From Xestospongia bergquistia (taxonomy: Eukaryota; Porifera; Demospongiae; Haplosclerida; Petrosiidae), in contig OZ014416.1 of the NCBI GenBank assembly GCA_963965975.1, positions 930,001-994,000 of the forward strand: a stretch of DNA of 64,000 nucleotides, given 5' to 3'. Made by a program: the position numbers and the translations under genes. This document shows, in pieces, positions 59,542 through 64,000 of this stretch. The stretch's first letter is position 1. Each line of letters opens with the position of its first letter. Below the pieces are notes generated by a model. That model had not been told where the DNA came from. It worked only from the letters and a program-made list of their open reading frames with translations, and did not search any database.

Positions 59542-61335
59542 ATGTCTGAGCAATCACAACTCAAACGGGAAGGAACCATGGCTGTTACAGCACAGGTGAG
59601 TAGGAGGGACAACTACAATATTGGTTTGTAGCCAGTAACAACCAGAGGTAATTGTTTGTACTTCTCTGTAATAATATTGCCTGTTATAACAGTAGTAAAG
59701 AAACAAACATTCCAGCTGCTAAGGGGAAAGTTGTTTATTTTTTACTCAGAATGACTTCATTATTATGATAGGTCATCAGTATAGCTAACACCTTACAAAG
59801 TGTAAACTAACTTACATGTTAACACTTCATTGTGAGCACCACTGAACACTTTATTTTAATACACTACAACCACAACCTTTTTGAAACTTGGGATTTCTTG
59901 GTAGTAACATGAAACCAAATAGGAACATGAAATGGTTTCATGTTCAGTAAAAAGCTCTTTATTTCTGGAACATTTGTTCTTGTATAGGAAGGTAAAGAGT
60001 TCTTAGAATCTCAAGGTATTCAAATAACGGATGATGATGTCAAGACTCGCGGTCAAAAGGAGAAACTTGACCAGATCACTGTTGATGGTCATGAACCTAA
60101 TGATGATGAGACCCATGTTGAACCTAATGGTGATACCAATGGTAGACCTAATGGTGATACCAATGGTGAGGATGATCAATCTGACAAGCCTAAATTGGCT
60201 CGTGAAGGGACTATGGCTGTGACTGCTAAAGTAAGTCCTTGTTAGGCTTCTAATTATGGGTGTTCATTTCTAATGTGGTGGCAGATGGCCATTATTGTTT
60301 GCTTGTGGTCTATTGTATGCATCAACAAATTAACATTTATATTGTGCATCTTATGTTTCTTAGTTTTAAGTTTCATTATGTAATATACTTTGTGGTTTGA
60401 CAGTCCAATGGTCTATGAAAGTCCCTTTCTGCATGTATTATACTACCAAATTATCATCACTACATTGTAGATATTGCACTTGTTTATTTACTTGTTTTTA
60501 CATTCAATTTGTCTTAAATATTGTAAAGATTATTTATCTGTCTGTTTGGTTAGGAGGGAGCAGATCTTTTGGAAGGAGAAGAATTAGAGAAGACAAGAGG
60601 TCAGACAGCTGCTCTCAAGGAGATCACTGAGCAGTCTCCTGAAAAACCTAAGGTTCCAAGAGAATCAACCATGGCTGTCACTGCTAAGGTAAATGATAGT
60701 GTAATCTATTTTTAATGGAAAAATTCCTCATTGTTTAAATACTCAATTTCAGGAAGGTTCTGAGTTGTTAGAGGGAGAAACATTGGAGAGGACACGAGGA
60801 CAAACAGCTGCTAAAGAAGCTGAACAAGAAGAGGAAGAAGACAGTGAAGCCACTACACCCAGCAAGATAAAAAGGACTACCACTATTGCACAGACAGCTG
60901 AGGTACAACTGAACACTTGTATTAAACATCATACAAAGTGTCTCCACTTGTGCTTAAAGGCTTTGAAGTAATTGTAATCGTTGTGTAGTTTTCTTTCTAA
61001 GCGACTATAATTATTTTTGTTGTAACACAACTTTATTTCCTTGTTCAGGATAGTCAACACATTCTTGGGAAGGAAGAATATGGCAAGACACGTTCTCAAA
61101 CACGCAAATTTTCTGAAAGTGATGAAAAGAAGCCTGCTGTGAAACGTACTTCTACCATGGCTCAAACAGCAAAGGTAACAACAAGTAACAATCAATTTAT
61201 AATGTTTGTTGTATTATGTCTAATTAGGAAGGGGAGGAGTTTCTGGCTCGAGAAAGCAAGCGTTCTAAAGAGGACAATGAAGATGAACAAGATCAAGACC
61301 AGCCTGAGGAATCAGTGGAAATGGCTGAAGCTTAA
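59542..61335 (+). CDS. Unrecognised protein of exon-encoded R-x-x-T-M-A-x-T-A repeats
   Basis: I do not recognise this family. Exons 59542-59595, 59988-60230, 60554-60688, 60753-60902, 61049-61174 and 61228-61335 give 271 residues, all phase 0. Five of the exons end in the same short motif and the next begins with its partner: REGTMAVTAQ|EGKEFLE, REGTMAVTAK|EGADLLEGEE, RESTMAVTAK|EGSELLEGET, RTTTIAQTAE|DSQHILGKEE, RTSTMAQTAK|EGEEFLARE. Three of the repeats then have a TRGQT or TRSQT element (EKTRGQTAA, ERTRGQTAA, GKTRSQTRK). Repeat spacing is about 40-80 residues. The protein is very charged, rich in Glu/Lys/Asp/Asn, has no signal or membrane segment and is likely disordered. R-x-x-T/S sites would suit basophilic kinases. 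Exon 2 holds an extra Asn/Gly/Asp run (NGDTNGRPNGDTNG). Confidence 0.8.
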
Positions 61336-61883
61336 GTCCTCTTTGAGATAGTCACAGTTTCATTCATTCAGTTGTTAGCATGTGTTTTCCACTTAATAAG
61401 TTTAGGTCACTTTATGTCATAATGTAAATATTCTCACAAGTAACATTCATTCTTCAATGACATGTACCAGCTAGACTTGTTCATAAATAGTTATTTTAGC
61501 AATTTTTTTTCGTTTGTTTTACTTTTTATTTTGAAAAGACCTTGTTGCTCTTGGAGCATTTCTGATCTCGTGATCTTGAGTTGTTGCTACGCAACGTCAA
61601 CTGACTATTAGCTCCGCCTTTATCCTGTTACCAAATATGGGAATCTATTAATAGCCAGCCATCGCCCAGGGCTCTGTTGTTCTTTCGCCATTTTAGAAGT
61701 TAGGACCTCGCTTCTCACTTACCTTTCCAGCTTATTCGTGACCTCCAGTCACCCGCTGAAAACTTTCTGAATTAGTGTAAGACATTTTCTCTGTTATGTG
61801 ATCTTTGTCGCCTCTATGTAAAAGAACAGCCCTTGAGGTGTGTCTTTTTCCTTTAGGGGTTGTGTGTACTGAAAATAGTCAAA
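61336..61883. promoter_or_regulatory. 3' UTR of repeat protein and promoter of the G-beta gene
   Basis: TTCGCCATTTTAG at about 61684-61696 is a YY1-like CGCCATTTT element upstream of the G-beta ATG. No other gene was seen. Confidence 0.5.
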
Positions 61884-64000
61884 ATGTCGGAGTTAGAACA
61901 ATTGAGACAAGAAGCCGAGACACTCAGGAAGAAAATGCGGGTAAGTTAACAATTTACTAAAACAGTACTGTCACAGATTCAGAAGCATTTAAGATTTAGT
62001 TTCAAAAGCTGTTATCTAGATATAAGTAAAACATTGTGTGATTGTCTATGTACATATGGAGTCAATGAAGTCTGTTATGAAGGGAAAATTCCGAAGTTTG
62101 ATATAACTAAAAGAAAATTTGTGTAGGAAGTTAAAAGTCATGTAGGAAGTAAACCATTTGTCCATATCTACTAGTTCCTTTCAGGACATGCCTGAGAATA
62201 GTACTACATTGATCAAATACTCTAATTATCTGAGGTAGCTAGAGTACAGTCTGTATACATCTGGCTTAAGAATCTCAAGAGCAGCAACATTAAGTTGCCA
62301 ACGAAAACAGATCATATACACATACACAAATAACAACAAATTATCTGGTTATTGTTGTCAGACTGGATCCTAGAACTTGATAATTCAGATCTGACTTGGT
62401 ATGAAGTAATTGTTTTAATTAAACGTTCTGCATAAGCGATAAACACGTATTCTTAATAGCAGTCGGCTATATTTATCAATCTACGTTATCTAACTCTGAT
62501 CAATATACCTCCCTGAATGGAATGTTCATCTCTGACAACATGTGTCATGTTCTTGATTGGTCTTGATATGGTTGGTATGTGAGTAAATTGATTGACTGTG
62601 TACACATGATTGGTTAGACTCATGCATACCAGGAGGAAGACTACGAATTAAAATAATAGAACAAATTAAAGGAACTCTCTATAAGTACAAACAGACAACT
62701 AAAGTTTAGGATATGATAATAATAATAATATTCATAATTGATCAACCCACACTATTTTAAATGGGTGTGATCGTTGTTTGCTTGCAGTGACACATGTTAG
62801 CTGCTACTTTCAACATGTTTAAATGTGTTGACGCTGACTTCTTTCTTTTTCTACTACAACTAAAGAAAACTGTTTATTATTGCTATATTGTTATAGTCAA
62901 TGGTTTTGTTAGACTAAGCAAATCTTGATCTCTTATCAATGAAAGGAGTAGATAAATTGATAGAGAGACATTGTTTAGGAATAATGTTATACAAGGCACC
63001 AGGAAGATGTATTATAATGACACAATACACTTGTTAAGATTGACATTATAACATTGATCTAACTAATAATGATTTAACACTATGGAATTAACTCTTTTCT
63101 AAGATCAAGTGACATGCTTTACACGATATGTTGACGTGAAATCATAAGATGTTTACATGGTAATGGAACTTACGTGTTGTCATAGTAATGACATATGGTA
63201 CATTTACTTTGAGTCTTGGAACTAATAGTCATTTACTCTAATTGTTTAGAAATGTTGTAGTATGTTTTACGAACATCTTTGAATGTTTTGTTTGTCTAAA
63301 ACTAGTGAACTCTTTCAGCAGTCATTCATTAGATATAATGTGTGACTGTTTACAAGCTATTGGATTCTTGATAGAGAATACAAACGACAATAATCAATGT
63401 AGTATGTGAATGTACATTACACTACACATGTTAGAGTTTACTCTATTAACAAAGTGAAAGAAACACACTATGTATTTAATTATCCTATTAGCAGATCAAA
63501 CTAAAGCCATTTTCATTTAAATATTTGTGCTATTAGTATTGATTAATCTTCTGTTTGTTTTATGACTTCATCCTGATATATTTTACAGGATGCTCGTATG
63601 GCCGTATGCGACACCTCTTTGTCTGAGGTAAGTTGTAGATTATATTTGAACCTAAATTCTTGTATGTATGAGGTCACATGATGTCATAGCATATTGATAT
63701 TATTGTGTGTTTTGTTATAATGCTAGTATCAAATGATATGGGTATTGTGTGACATAGAGGTCAGATGGGATAGATGGTACCCATAGTTGAGTTTGTGTTG
63801 AAAGAGTATACCAGTCCATTATATAAAGAGTTATATGTTGATTAACTTGTTATTAAGAAAAAATAAACAGAGAGAGACAGGAGATTGATCTTGTTTTCTT
63901 TCATAGGTGGCCAAAGATGTCGATCTTATAAATCGAGTCAGTCTTCGAACTAGAAAAACACTTCGTGGTCATTTAGCTAAGATTTATGCAATGCACTGGG
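61884..64000 (+). CDS. GNB1: Heterotrimeric G-protein beta subunit (N-terminal part)
   Basis: Beta subunit of heterotrimeric G proteins, partner of G-gamma and G-alpha at the plasma membrane. Exons 61884-61940, 63589-63627 and 63907 onwards run off the right edge after about 63 residues. [20 protein letters not shown] forms the N-terminal coiled coil that binds gamma. The blade-entry sequence [19 protein letters not shown] is nearly invariant in the Gbeta1-4 class. All phases are zero. The WD40 propeller lies outside the window. The first intron is long (1.6 kb) with no gene seen inside. Gbeta5 is excluded by the N terminus. Confidence 0.95.

Overview
The window is animal nuclear DNA. It is AT-rich and gene-dense, cut by many small GT-AG introns (often 45-60 bp) and littered with microsatellites ((GA)n, (TA)n, ATCC/GATG runs). 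It holds metazoan-specific families: a p53/p63/p73-type gene with a SAM domain, PLEKHG5, C1q-like and agrin-like secreted proteins, and beta-thymosin. Very short introns, TC/GA-rich intron ends and divergent versions of bilaterian families suggest a non-bilaterian animal, most likely a demosponge of the Amphimedon type. The lineage is an inference; no species marker was identified. All gene models were spliced by eye. Nearly all were checked by reading-frame phase across every junction, and most close perfectly from ATG to stop.

Layout. 1-8539 (-): 3' two-thirds of a PLEKHG5-like RhoGEF (DH-PH), running off the left edge. 10310-11238 (+): MICOS10. 11492-14296 (-): small secreted agrin-like protein (NtA-like, EGF, follistatin/Kazal), with a tRNA-Arg(ACG) gene in an intron. 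14486-15164 (+): RPL22. 15547-18667 (-): nucleolin with two RRMs. 18816-19567 (-): PIGP. 20064-25933 (+): AP2M1. 28477-31052 (+): secreted C1q-like protein. 31277-33150 (-): long CEP19. 33501-36948 (+): PTB-SH2 adaptor. 37631-38860 (-): UBXN10. 38999-40040 (+): CFAP107. 40561-53584 (-): p53/p63/p73 family gene. 54222-58488 (-): four-helix membrane protein resembling a pore-loop channel. 59053-59175 (-): beta-thymosin. 59542-61335 (+): an unrecognised protein built from one repeat module per exon. 61884-end (+): start of a G-protein beta subunit.

There are no operons, but many neighbours are head-to-head and could share promoters: agrin-like/RPL22, PIGP/AP2M1, CEP19/PTB-SH2, UBXN10/CFAP107 and thymosin/repeat protein. 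Three cilium genes (CEP19, UBXN10, CFAP107) lie within 9 kb. RFX X-box-like palindromes sit in the CEP19 promoter and in the shared UBXN10/CFAP107 promoter. NRF1-like GCGCATGCGC palindromes mark several promoters, including one at 40164 that has no visible gene.

The points most worth following up are the p53-like DNA-binding domain that lacks the equivalents of Arg248 and one zinc cysteine, the channel-like protein with a degenerate filter, the exon-per-repeat protein, the compact X-box ciliary cluster, and a MITE whose target duplication and empty site can both be read inside the window.
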